Assembly (NCBI RefSeq): GCF_001612845.1
Contig: NZ_BDBF01000004.1
Span: 1-64,000 of the forward strand
Length of the DNA: 64,000 nt
Reading direction: 5' to 3'
DNA from: Nocardia elegans NBRC 108235
GTDB lineage: Bacteria > Actinomycetota > Actinomycetes > Mycobacteriales > Mycobacteriaceae
Shown: one piece after another, positions 30,808 to 38,765 of the stretch
Layout: each line of letters begins with the position of its first letter
Numbering within the stretch: the stretch's first letter is position 1
Made by a program: the position numbers and the translations under genes
Notes under the pieces: generated by a model
What the model was told of the DNA's origin: nothing
The model's database searches: none
What the model saw: only the letters and a program-made list of their open reading frames with translations

Positions 30808-32013
30808 ATGACTTACGACGTCGCGAGGGTTCGGGGGTTGATACCGTCCCTGGGCGACGGCTGGATCCATCTGGACCCCCAGGCAGGAATGCTGGTCCCG
30901 GATTCGGTATCGCGCGCCGTGTCAACCGGTTTCCGGACCTCTGCTTTTTCGCATACCAATCGTCATGCCGCCGCGCGCCGCAGTGGTGCCATTCTCGACG
31001 CGGCCCGGGAGGCGGTCGCCGATCTCGTCGGTGGCGATCCGGCGGGTGTCGTCCTCGGCCCGGACCGGGCCGTCCTGCTGGCGTGGTTGGCCGAATCGCT
31101 GAGTTCGCGGCTCGGGCTCGGCACCGGCATCGTGCTCTCGCGCCTGGACGACGAGGCCAATGTGGCCCCGTGGCTGCGCATCGCCAACCGCTACGGCGCC
31201 CATGTGCGCTGGGCCGAGGTGGAGATCGAAACCTGCGAGATGCCGGCCTGGCAGTTCGAGGAACTGATCGGCCCGACCGCGCGACTGGTCGCCGTCACCG
31301 CCGCCTCGCCGATCGTCGGTTCCGCGCCCGCGGTCCGGGTCGCCGCCGACCGGGTGCACGAGGTGGGCGGACTGCTGGTGGCCGACTGTTTCGGCGCGGC
31401 GCCCTATGCCCTGATCGACATCGACGAACTCAATGCCGACGTCGTCGCTCTCTCCGCGCCGGCCTGGGGTGGTCCGCAGATCGGCGCGCTGGTGTTCCGT
31501 GATCCGGCATTCCTGGATCGCATTCCCTCGATGTCGCTCAACCCCTACGCCAAGGGCGCCGAGCGGCTCGAGGTCGGCGGACATCAGTACGCGTTGCTGG
31601 CGGGGCTGACCACCTCCATCGACTATCTCGCCGGACTGGACGAACAGGCCACCGGCAGCCGCCGGGAGCGGCTGGAGATATCGATCACCTCGCTGCAGGA
31701 CTATCACGACCAGCTGTTCGAACATCTCATGGAGGTGCTCGACGCGGTCCCGGATCTGACCGTGATCGGCCGCGCGTCCACCCGCATTCCCACGGTCAGC
31801 TTCACCATCGCGGGGATGCAGGCGGAGAAGATCTCCGCCGAGCTCGCCGACCACCGCATCGGCACGGTCAGCGGCGCGCACGGCGGGAGCCGCCTGCTCG
31901 ACGCCCTGGGCGTCAACGACGAGGGCGGCGCGGTCACCCTCGGATTGGCGCCCTACACAACGAAATTCGAGATCGAACAGCTCGGCCGGGCGCTGAACTC
32001 GCTGGAGAAGTAG
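30808..32013 (+). CDS. Class V aminotransferase-fold protein, cysteine desulfurase-like, lacking the PLP lysine
   Basis: 401 aa, full length for the NifS/Csd fold, and positionally equivalent to Rv3778c. FSHTNRHAAARRSG and VADCFGAAPYALIDI match the PLP-phosphate and Asp regions. At the point where family enzymes carry His-Lys before G-P, this protein reads SAPAWGGPQIGALVF, so the Schiff-base lysine is absent. No active-site Cys loop is obvious either. It may be a non-catalytic partner or a repurposed fold. Confidence 0.78.
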   Translation: MTYDVARVRGLIPSLGDGWIHLDPQAGMLVPDSVSRAVSTGFRTSAFSHTNRHAAARRSGAILDAAREAVADLVGGDPAGVVLGPDRAVLLAWLAESLSSRLGLGTGIVLSRLDDEANVAPWLRIANRYGAHVRWAEVEIETCEMPAWQFEELIGPTARLVAVTAASPIVGSAPAVRVAADRVHEVGGLLVADCFGAAPYALIDIDELNADVVALSAPAWGGPQIGALVFRDPAFLDRIPSMSLNPYAKGAERLEVGGHQYALLAGLTTSIDYLAGLDEQATGSRRERLEISITSLQDYHDQLFEHLMEVLDAVPDLTVIGRASTRIPTVSFTIAGMQAEKISAELADHRIGTVSGAHGGSRLLDALGVNDEGGAVTLGLAPYTTKFEIEQLGRALNSLEK

Positions 32014-32055
32014 GCGGCCGTCCGGCGCACGGTCGCCGACGGGTGCCGCGGACGT

Positions 32056-33045
32056 TCACGCCTGATCGATGCGCAGGATCACCTTGCCGACGGTCTCGGC
32101 CGAATCGAGCAGTCCGTGGGCGTGCGCCGCCTCCGTGACCGGGACCTCGGCATGTACCACCGGTACCACCGCGCCCTCCGCGATCAGCGGCCACAGATGG
32201 CGCCGCAACTCCGCGATGATCTCGGCCTTACTCGACCGCCCGGTGCCCGGCCGCTTACGCAGATTGGTGGCATGGATGGTGCCGCGCTTCCCGAGCAGCT
32301 CCGCCAGATTCAGCTCGCCCTTCGCTCCGCCCTGCATGCCGATCACGCACAGCTGCCCGTCCTCGGCGAGGGCGGTGACGTTGCGCGGCAGGTATTTCGC
32401 GCCCATATTGTCGAGAATGATATCGGCGCCACCCAATTCGCCGACGACTTCCACGAAATCCTGTTCGCGATAATTGATTCCGATGCTCGCACCCAATTCG
32501 GCGCAGCGATCCAATTTGTATTGCGAACCGGCGGTCACCGCGACGCGCGCACCGCGATTCACCGCGACCTGAATGGCGTGGGTGCCGATTCCGCTACCGC
32601 CGCCGTGGACGAGTAACAGTTGGCCGGCGTGTAATCCGGCGCGCATCACCAGATTCGACCACACGGTGGCGGCTACCTCCGGAAGTGCCGCCGCCGCAGC
32701 CAGATCCAGGCCCTCGGGCACCGGCAGCACCTGACTCGCGGCGACCACCACGCGCTGGGCGTAGCCCCCGCCGGACAGCAGCGCGCACACCCGGTCGCCC
32801 GGCCGCAGATCCCGTACGCCCGCGCCGATCTCGGCCACAACGCCCGACACCTCGAGGCCCAGAATGTCGCTCGCGCCCGGCGGAGGCGGATAGAAGCCCT
32901 GGCGCTGCAACAGATCCGCGCGATTGACCCCGGCGGCCACGACGTCGATCGCCACCTCGCCCGGCCCGGGCGGCGGCAGATCCGGCACCTCCGCCCAGCG
33001 GATCACCTCGGGCCCACCGAAACCGTCCAATGTCACCGCGTACAT
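32056..33045 (-). CDS. NAD(P)H-quinone oxidoreductase (PIG3 type)
   Basis: 329-aa zinc-independent medium-chain reductase. N-terminal GroES-like domain with AAGVNRADLLQRQGFYPPPPG, typical of the quinone-oxidoreductase PIG3 family, and a Rossmann domain with VHGGGSGIGTHAIQVA. DNMGAKYL and GMQGGAKGELN also fit. Reduces quinones with NADPH; homologous in position to Rv3777. Convergent with the aminotransferase-like gene. Confidence 0.88.
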   Translation of the reverse strand: MYAVTLDGFGGPEVIRWAEVPDLPPPGPGEVAIDVVAAGVNRADLLQRQGFYPPPPGASDILGLEVSGVVAEIGAGVRDLRPGDRVCALLSGGGYAQRVVVAASQVLPVPEGLDLAAAAALPEVAATVWSNLVMRAGLHAGQLLLVHGGGSGIGTHAIQVAVNRGARVAVTAGSQYKLDRCAELGASIGINYREQDFVEVVGELGGADIILDNMGAKYLPRNVTALAEDGQLCVIGMQGGAKGELNLAELLGKRGTIHATNLRKRPGTGRSSKAEIIAELRRHLWPLIAEGAVVPVVHAEVPVTEAAHAHGLLDSAETVGKVILRIDQA

Positions 33046-33168
33046 ACCCCGACTCTATGTGCTCGCCGCGCTGGAACGGGTGCGGCTGTGGATCCGATCC
33101 GGGTGATCTTGTCCGCGGGTCGCTGACCAGGCGACATTGCTTCCATTCGGGCCCAATAGAATGGCGCC

Positions 33169-33657
33169 ATGGCTTACGAACCGAGTGGTCACCCGGCAAC
33201 GCCGCCGTGGTTGAGCTCGGCACAGCAGCGGGCGTGGCGCGCCTTCATGGACGGGCACCAGCGTCTGATGGTGGAGCTCAACCGCCAGCTCCAGGCCGAC
33301 AGCGATATGAGCCTGCCCGAATACCGCATCCTGGTGATGCTCTCCGAGGCTCCGGGCGGTTCGCTGCGGATGAGTGATCTCGCCGACGGCGTCCTGTCCT
33401 CGCGCAGCCGCCTCACCCACCAGATCCGCCGCATGGAGGATCAGGGCATGGTCCGCCGCACCAGCTGCGAAGAGGACGGCCGCGGCGTCCGCGCCCACCT
33501 CACGGAGGAAGGTATGCGCCGCCTGCGCGCCGCCGCCCCCGGCCACGTAGCCGCGGTCCGCCGAACCTTCGTCGACCTGCTCAGCCCCGAAGAACTCACC
33601 GCCATCGGCGACGCCTTCGACCGAGTGAACACCAAAACCGACCCCCGCCGGAGTTGA
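33169..33657 (+). CDS. MarR-family transcriptional regulator
   Basis: 162-aa winged-helix protein. The dimerisation helices flank the DNA-binding part: LPEYRILVMLSEAPGGSLRMSDLADGVLSSRSRLTHQIRRMEDQGMV, with the wing RRTSCEEDGRGVRAHLTEEG. Divergent from the quinone oxidoreductase, with 123 bp between, so it could control that gene; many MarR proteins sense quinones or oxidants. That link is inferred. Confidence 0.87.
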   Translation: MAYEPSGHPATPPWLSSAQQRAWRAFMDGHQRLMVELNRQLQADSDMSLPEYRILVMLSEAPGGSLRMSDLADGVLSSRSRLTHQIRRMEDQGMVRRTSCEEDGRGVRAHLTEEGMRRLRAAAPGHVAAVRRTFVDLLSPEELTAIGDAFDRVNTKTDPRRS

Positions 33658-33833
33658 TCGGGGACGTTGGTCCCGCGAAAGTCCTCGCTACCTCCGCGAT
33701 AGTCATGTCGCTCGGCGCCGTGGCGGCGCCCATCGCCTCCGCCGACAGCGCTTCCGATACCACGGCGAAACCGATCGCCATCTGCATCACCATCCCGTTG
33801 CCGGGATCCGCCGATTGGGTGTGGTGCTTCTGA
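33654..33833 (+). CDS. Candidate small secreted protein
   Basis: 59 codons from a TTG that overlaps the MarR stop (TTGA). The product begins with a plausible signal peptide (AKVLATSAIVMSLGAVAAPIASA) and a short mature part with two cysteines, ending DWVWCF. The frame is open only over this stretch and ends 33 bp before a strong terminator, which argues for a real transcript end. The start codon is weak and the ribosome site poorly spaced; an ATG at 33705 would drop half the signal. Confidence 0.42.
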   Translation: MIGDVGPAKVLATSAIVMSLGAVAAPIASADSASDTTAKPIAICITIPLPGSADWVWCF

Positions 33834-33866
33834 ACCTGGGGCCGGCCGTCCGAATCGAGACCGGAA

Positions 33867-33910
33867 ACGACTGTGGCGCCGACCGGTACGCCGGTCGGCG
33901 CCACAGTCGT
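33867..33910. terminator. 20-bp perfect-stem terminator
   Basis: ACGACTGTGGCGCCGACCGG (33867-33886), loop TACG, then its exact complement (33891-33910), between the MarR transcript and the convergent LysR gene. Confidence 0.8.
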
Positions 33911-33942
33911 GACACAGGGCGGCCGTGGAATCGCGGTGTCGG

Positions 33943-34782
33943 TTAGAGACGTGTCGCGGTGCGGACGAGGTCGGCGACGGCCTTGGATCTGCTGTGTGGC
34001 GGCCAAGCGATGACGGTCGTGACCGCCGGTGCGTCCGGCACCGGCACGATCGCGTGATCGTCGCGAAGGTGGGTTCGGACCGACTCGGGCATGACCGCGC
34101 AGGTTCGTCCGAGCGCGATCAGCTGGGCCAGTTGGGTGTGGTCGCGAACCTTCGGACCGGGGCCGTCGGGATAGCTTCCGTCCTGCCGAGGCCAGCGGGG
34201 CAGGGGCAGATCCGTCAAGGCGGAGACCTCGGCCGACGACAGGTGGGGCCGGTGGGCGAGGGGGTGGCCCGCGGGCAGGACCAGAACCTGTTGTTCGGTG
34301 TGCAGATCCTCGGTGTCGAGTCCGGCGGTCGTGTCGAAGGGCCGGTGGAGCAGTGCGACGTCGGCCCGGCCGTCGCGCAGCAGCGCCCCCTGCTCGCCGG
34401 GCCCGCACAGCAGCACCTCGACAGCGACAGCGCCCGGTTCGGCAGCGTAGGCGTCCAGCAACTTCGACAGCAGTTCGCTGGACGCGCCGGCCTTCGTAGC
34501 CAGCACCACGCCCGGCCGACCGGCCGCGCGGCGGGTGCGGCGCTCCGCGGCGTCGACCGCGGCGAGCGCGGCACGAGCCTCCCGCAAGAGCACCGCGCCG
34601 GCCTCGGTCAGGGTGATCGAGCGAGTGGTGCGGTGCAGCAGCACCACGCCGAGCCGCCGTTCGAGCTGTCGGATCGCCCGTGACAGCGGTGGTTGCGCCA
34701 TGGCGAGTCGCTGTGCCGCTCGCCCGAAATGCAACTCCTCGGCGACGGCGACGAAGTATCGCAACTCCCGCGTCTCCACCAC
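33943..34782 (-). CDS. LysR-family transcriptional regulator
   Basis: 279 aa. Residues 1-60 are the LysR helix-turn-helix (LRYFVAVAEELHFGRAAQRLAMAQPPLSRAIRQLERRLG). The C-terminal effector domain (about 90-275) includes ADVALLHRPFDTTAGLDTEDL. Divergent from an SDR with 92 bp between start codons, holding a perfect dyad at 34800-34818, so it very likely controls the SDR and itself. Confidence 0.9.
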   Translation of the reverse strand: MVETRELRYFVAVAEELHFGRAAQRLAMAQPPLSRAIRQLERRLGVVLLHRTTRSITLTEAGAVLLREARAALAAVDAAERRTRRAAGRPGVVLATKAGASSELLSKLLDAYAAEPGAVAVEVLLCGPGEQGALLRDGRADVALLHRPFDTTAGLDTEDLHTEQQVLVLPAGHPLAHRPHLSSAEVSALTDLPLPRWPRQDGSYPDGPGPKVRDHTQLAQLIALGRTCAVMPESVRTHLRDDHAIVPVPDAPAVTTVIAWPPHSRSKAVADLVRTATRL

Positions 34783-34799
34783 GTCATCGTATCCGGCAT

Positions 34800-34818
34800 T
34801 GATACCCGGGCGGTATCA
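34800..34818. promoter_or_regulatory. LysR-type operator dyad
   Basis: TGATACC-N5-GGTATCA, a perfect 7-bp inverted repeat between the divergent LysR and SDR genes; size and T/A ends fit the LysR T-N11-A class. Confidence 0.6.
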
Positions 34819-34874
34819 GCGGCCACCCGATCGGTGTTGGACCCACCACCCGCGACCGAACCAGGATCGACGGT

Positions 34875-35600
34875 ATGAGTGAACAGACGATCGCGCTGGT
34901 GACGGGTGCGAACAAGGGAATCGGATACGAGATCGCGGCGGGGCTGGGCGCCCTGGGCTGGCGAATCGGCGTGGGCGCGCGCGACGCACAACGCCGCGAC
35001 ACGGCGGTGGAGAAACTCCGCGCGGACGGGATCGATGCTTTCGGCGTTCCGCTCGACGTGACCGACGACGCGAGCGTGGCCGCCGCGGCGGACCTGATCG
35101 CCGACCGTGCCGGAGGCCTCGACGTCCTCGTCAACAACGCCGCGATCACCGGCGGCATGCCCCAGACGCCCACCTCGGTCGATCCCGCGACCGTGCGAGC
35201 TGCTGTGGAAACCAACGTGATCGGGGTCATCCGCGTCACCAACGCGATGCTGCCCATGCTGCGGCGTTCGGCAGCACCGAGGATCGTGAACATGTCCAGC
35301 AGCGTCGGCTCGCTCACGCTGCAGACCACGCCCGGCGCGGACACCGGCCCGATCTCCGCGGCCTACGCGGCGTCGAAGACCTTCCTGAACGCGGTCACGG
35401 TCCAATACGTCAAGGAACTGGCCGACACCAACATCCTGATCAACGCCGGCTGCCCCGGTTTTACCGCCACCGACCTCAACGGCTTCCGCGGCGTCCGAAC
35501 CCCCCAACAGGGCGCCGCGATCGCGATCCACCTGGCCACCCTGCCCGACGACGGACCGACCGGCGGATTCTTCTCCGACGCCGGAACAGTCCCCTGGTGA
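34875..35600 (+). CDS. Short-chain dehydrogenase/reductase
   Basis: 241-aa classical SDR. GANKGIGYEIAAGL (cofactor), NNAAITGG, MSSSVGS (catalytic Ser) and YAASKTFLN (Tyr, Lys) are all present; the pattern resembles carbonyl-reductase-like SDRs. Likely NADPH-dependent. Regulated by the divergent LysR. It is the last chromosomal gene before the left attachment site, which begins 9 bp after its stop. Confidence 0.88.
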   Translation: MSEQTIALVTGANKGIGYEIAAGLGALGWRIGVGARDAQRRDTAVEKLRADGIDAFGVPLDVTDDASVAAAADLIADRAGGLDVLVNNAAITGGMPQTPTSVDPATVRAAVETNVIGVIRVTNAMLPMLRRSAAPRIVNMSSSVGSLTLQTTPGADTGPISAAYAASKTFLNAVTVQYVKELADTNILINAGCPGFTATDLNGFRGVRTPQQGAAIAIHLATLPDDGPTGGFFSDAGTVPW

Positions 35601-35609
35601 CAGGCCCTG

Positions 35610-35668
35610 CACCTGCGGTGGGTGTGGGATTTGAACCCACGGTGGCGTGAACCACGACGGTTTTCAAG
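35610..35668 (-). repeat. Left attachment site (tRNA-Ser 3' half)
   Basis: 59 bp identical to 59298-59356. On the minus strand it runs from the anticodon loop of tRNA-Ser(UGA) through the variable and T arms to 6 bases beyond the discriminator. The sequence diverges immediately after, so no 5' half is present: this is the displaced chromosomal 3' end. Confidence 0.93.
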
Positions 35669-35894
35669 GTCGTCGGTCTCGACGTTTGGCGCAAGTTGGC
35701 TGTTGACGGGGATGTGGGCGATGTGAGCTGACCAGGTAATCCGCTGGTTGGAGTTGTTGGGGAGATTGGCGGCGTCGGACGCTGCTGCGGGCCGTTTGCG
35801 GGCGCAGTGCATCCGGCGTCGCTGCATGTCTGTCGGTGTCCAACGGCATCATGGGAACGTCGTGCAGGGCGATTCAATCCAACGGGGAGTGGCG

Positions 35895-36064
35895 ATGAGA
35901 AATCAGTTCGGAGCGGTCTGCGCGAAGTGCGGAGTACCCTTGGTGCCGACGACGGCACGGTGCTCACTAAGGGCCGGAGCCGCCCGTATCCGGTGATCTG
36001 CGACTTGTGCATGCCGGAAGTCGACGAATCGGAACACGAAGCCCGAGAAGCAGAACTCGACTGA
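35895..36064 (+). pseudogene. Frameshifted copy of CxxC mini-protein
   Basis: Starts ATG with GGGGAG upstream and reads MRNQFGAVCAKCGVPL, then the frame is lost; the next frame continues DDGTVLTKGRSRPYPVICDL and CMPEVDE to a stop at 36064. The two parts align end to end with the intact 58-aa protein at 41390-41566, so one base seems to have been deleted near 35942. The bases before the ATG weakly echo the end of the HNH gene (HHGNVVQG against HHEDTVAG). A decayed second copy of the HNH/CxxC module. Confidence 0.7.
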
Positions 36065-36124
36065 GTCGCCACACTGGTCGCAGCCAGTCGTCGTGATCGG
36101 TCGACGCGTTAGTTTAGTGCCTGT

Positions 36125-36166
36125 CTGAAAAGCGGAAGGTCGCCTGTTCGATCCCGGCCTTGGCCA
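36125..36166 (+). pseudogene. tRNA-Phe(GAA) 3' remnant
   Basis: CTGAAAAGCGGAAGG, then the T-arm TTCGATCC and acceptor CTTGGCCA, match the 3' half of actinobacterial tRNA-Phe from the anticodon loop on. One T-stem pair is mismatched and no 5' half precedes it. It looks like an attachment-site scar of another element. Confidence 0.7.
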
Positions 36167-36171
36167 CTCTC

Positions 36172-36207
36172 AAATCCCCCCGGTCATTCCTGGTCGGGGG
36201 GATTTTT
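36172..36207 (+). terminator. Rho-independent terminator
   Basis: AAATCCCCCC (36172-36181) pairs with GGGGGGATTT (36196-36205), followed by TTTTT. It directly follows the tRNA-Phe remnant and may be that tRNA's original terminator. Confidence 0.85.
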
Positions 36208-36653
36208 CGTGCCCAGGCGCTACCCCAGTGGTTGTCCGTGATTGACCGCGAATCACCCCGCTTCGCTGATGCCTGTCGCACGTATGTCCCACGGATCCCA
36301 GGCGCGGGTCTGTCGATATGCGATCACGAGGCACGGAATATCGCTGGCGTGGCGGCGACGAACGATGTCGGTAGCGATTCGGCTGCCTCAGGCGATGACT
36401 TACATGCCGCAGGTAGTTGCGGTCTGGGTGCCGTGCGTGGTCTCTGCCGGCGCCCACGTGTAGTGCGCCGCCCGCATGCAGGGTCGATGGATTGCCGAAG
36501 GGTGCGCCCCACAGATAGAAAGAAACCCGCCGGCCTATTTTTTATTCGGATGCGAAAACTCGCCCGGCGAGTTAACGTATCTGGCGTAAGAGAGAAGCGA
36601 GGCCGGCCCCGCGCCAACGAGAACCGGCCTCACATGGACTGGAGGTCCACAAC
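36208..36653. other. Intergenic stretch before the DGQHR gene
   Basis: 446 bp without a supportable gene; short frames on both strands lack start sites or family features. Composition turns AT-richer from about 36520 (CCTATTTTTTATTCGG), where the promoter of the downstream gene probably lies. A good ribosome site (GGAGG, 36641-36645) precedes the GTG at 36654. Confidence 0.5.
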
Positions 36654-38096
36654 GTGAACGATACAACGTCGCAACTTCTCGGTGCGCCGGACATCGACAC
36701 CGCCGCCCTTGCGTCGATCGGCAAGACGATCAGGCTCCAGAAGGTCGGAATCCTTACCCATGCAGGCAAGATGAGCAAGATCGTCTTCTCTGCGACGTTC
36801 AGGGAGATCGGGGAGCAACTGAACTTCGAGCAGTTGCTGAAGCGGCACGACTTCGACATCGACAGCAGTCGCCCCGGCAACCGAGACATCGCCGAAGCGC
36901 ACTGGCATAAGATTGCGGAGTTTCTTCAGGACAGCGAGTCGGAGCGGCCCTTCCTTGGGATGCTGACCATCGCGATGAACCCAGACCAAGTCACCATCGA
37001 ACAGATCACCCCCGTTGGAGAGGGCGCGGATCTGGTCAAGTTCACAATCTTCGAAGGCGCGGAGCACCCAGTCATCGAAGACGGGCAGCATCGCAACAGG
37101 GCGGCAGTGCACGCATGGCGGCAGGTTAAGGACGTGGACGATCCCGACGATCCACGCTATGCCGTGCGTCAGCGCCTTGCGGAGTCGAGCATCACGATCG
37201 AGATGCTGTTGGAGAACGAGACAGACGTTCTTTCAACCATTTTCGTGCAGATGGCGTCCACCAAGCCGATTAGTCCTGCGCTCGTGGCGGTCATGGACGT
37301 CACCAAGATTCAGAACCGCCTGGGCAAATACGTCATGAACAAGTCCGATTTGTTCCGCAACCGTGCCGGCTACCTGGGTACCAAAGCAGCGAAGGAGCTC
37401 GCAGCACAGAAGGGCAAGGAGTTCGAAGATCTCTATCGGGCGAACGCTGCTCGGGACGCGGCGGCGAACCTTGCGGGAGTGGGGGTCAAGGATCGCTCTC
37501 CGGACCAGCGGGAGAGGCTGCTGGAAGAGATCATCACCAGGCGGGCAAAGCGTGACGGCGGCGGCGAGAGTGCGGCTATCGAAGCCACGGGGAATGAGAT
37601 CGTTTCGATCATTGATTATGCGTACCGAACGCTGCCGGGCTGGCGTGAGATCGCAACGGGGCGTAGCGATGTCAAATCTTTCAAGTCGAAGTACGTCCAC
37701 AGCACAGCGAGTGGCCTGACTGCGATTGTCACCGTGTTGGCAGCTGCTAGGGCGTGCGGAGTCTCGACTGAGTTCGTCATCGACGTGATGGCCAAAGTGA
37801 TTCCGTGGAAACGGGATGCGCTTCGCGACGCACAGGACGAAGACGGCAACGCGGCGAAGGTGCACGAGTTCTTCGAAGGGACACTCGTTGTCACCAAACT
37901 GGATAAGGACGGCATGTGGACCGCAGGTACGGCTGGAGCGCGTCGTGATCTCTATGAGGAGGCGACCCGGAAGATCATCCGTGCCCTCGCCAGCGCGGAT
38001 GCTCGACTCAAGCCTCTTGAGCAGCGGGACACTTTGATTGCGGTAGGGCTCGAATCTGCTGCCCGGAAACCGGGCCGCCCTCGTAAGACGGTTTAA
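36654..38096 (+). CDS. DGQHR-domain protein (DndB-like)
   Basis: 480 aa from GTG with GGAGG upstream. The hallmark DGQHR is at residues 143-147, followed by NRAAVHAW; later regions (ENETDVLSTIFVQMASTKPISPALVAVMD) also fit DGQHR proteins. The family includes DndB, the regulator of dnd phosphorothioation operons, but no dndA, C, D or E genes are here. It stands alone between two terminators. The strongly basic tail (RKPGRPRKTV) contains an AT-hook-like GRPRK, suggesting DNA contact. Probably cargo for defence or regulation; biochemical role unknown. Confidence 0.75.
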   Translation: MNDTTSQLLGAPDIDTAALASIGKTIRLQKVGILTHAGKMSKIVFSATFREIGEQLNFEQLLKRHDFDIDSSRPGNRDIAEAHWHKIAEFLQDSESERPFLGMLTIAMNPDQVTIEQITPVGEGADLVKFTIFEGAEHPVIEDGQHRNRAAVHAWRQVKDVDDPDDPRYAVRQRLAESSITIEMLLENETDVLSTIFVQMASTKPISPALVAVMDVTKIQNRLGKYVMNKSDLFRNRAGYLGTKAAKELAAQKGKEFEDLYRANAARDAAANLAGVGVKDRSPDQRERLLEEIITRRAKRDGGGESAAIEATGNEIVSIIDYAYRTLPGWREIATGRSDVKSFKSKYVHSTASGLTAIVTVLAAARACGVSTEFVIDVMAKVIPWKRDALRDAQDEDGNAAKVHEFFEGTLVVTKLDKDGMWTAGTAGARRDLYEEATRKIIRALASADARLKPLEQRDTLIAVGLESAARKPGRPRKTV

Positions 38097-38138
38097 GTAA
38101 GGGCGCTGGCCGGTTACCGGTCTCGGCGAGTTCCCGGG

Positions 38139-38175
38139 AGCCGCTGCTGAAGAGGATGACTTTTCAGCAGCGGCT
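38139..38175 (+). terminator. Terminator after DGQHR gene
   Basis: AGCCGCTGCTGAA (38139-38151) pairs with TTCAGCAGCGGCT (38163-38175), followed by CTTCGTTTGTT. Confidence 0.7.
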
Positions 38176-38290
38176 CTTCGTTTGTTCGGCAAGTTTGTGG
38201 TCGGCGGCACCAGGGATGGCCATGGTGGCGGTCGGGATTGTGAATACGTGGACTGGCTCCCGACCACCGAGATTAGAGACCCTCTAGTAT

Positions 38291-38306
38291 TCGAAAGTAT
38301 GTTCGA
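38291..38306 (+). promoter_or_regulatory. LexA/SOS-box-like palindrome over a start codon
   Basis: TCGAAAGTATGTTCGA differs by one base from the mycobacterial LexA consensus TCGAAC-N4-GTTCGA. The ATG of the following ORF lies inside it, an arrangement familiar from 13E12-type HNH genes of mycobacteria. Confidence 0.6.
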
Positions 38307-38622
38307 GGAATGGCGCGACCCGTTTGACCCGCCTCTGCGACGGGTTGGGGATCCGCCAGCGCCGGTCCTTGTCGACCTCGCCGCCGCTATACCCACCGGC
38401 GTCGACGGACCATTCGGTCGCAACCGGATCGCCATGCGAATCAAGGCTGGCGGCCTGGTTCTCACCGGCCAGACACCCGGGCGCTTGCGCGCGCGGGCGC
38501 GCGCAAGCGATGGAACGTGGCTTGGGTTGGTCGAGTTCGTGCTGACGACGGGGAATCAGCAGGGAACGCTCCCGGTGAGGCAGTGGTGTCCAGCCAAGGC
38601 GTTGCGGCCGGCGGGGCCCTAA
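38299..38622 (+). CDS. Small hypothetical protein, possibly SOS-controlled
   Basis: 107 aa from the ATG embedded in the LexA-like box (MFEEWRDPF). The body has VDGPFGRNRIAMRIK, GTWLGLVEFVLTTGNQQG and a C-terminal WCPAKALRP, a beta-rich composition. I do not recognise a family. Same strand as the DGQHR gene but separated by a terminator. No ribosome site is seen, so translation may be leaderless from a promoter overlapping the box. A longer frame from 38182 is possible but has no better start. Confidence 0.5.
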   Translation: MFEEWRDPFDPPLRRVGDPPAPVLVDLAAAIPTGVDGPFGRNRIAMRIKAGGLVLTGQTPGRLRARARASDGTWLGLVEFVLTTGNQQGTLPVRQWCPAKALRPAGP

Positions 38623-38765
38623 TCGCGGTGTATACGTACCTGCGCGGCAACGGTTTCGAGGTCGTTCGTCTCGGTGTTTGAGGCATCGAGGATGTTGATG
38701 GGCATACGAGGGCAGCCGAGATTGGCGCGGGCCGACCAGGGACCGAACGAACCGTGCGATACAGC

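Noticed and set aside
35610..35668. A tRNA-Ser gene at the left end
   Set aside because: Only the 3' half from the anticodon loop is present; it is an attachment-site remnant, not a gene.
36160..36657. 165-aa plus-strand frame starting in the tRNA-Phe remnant
   Set aside because: It runs through the tRNA scar, a terminator and the promoter region, with no ribosome site or recognisable motif.
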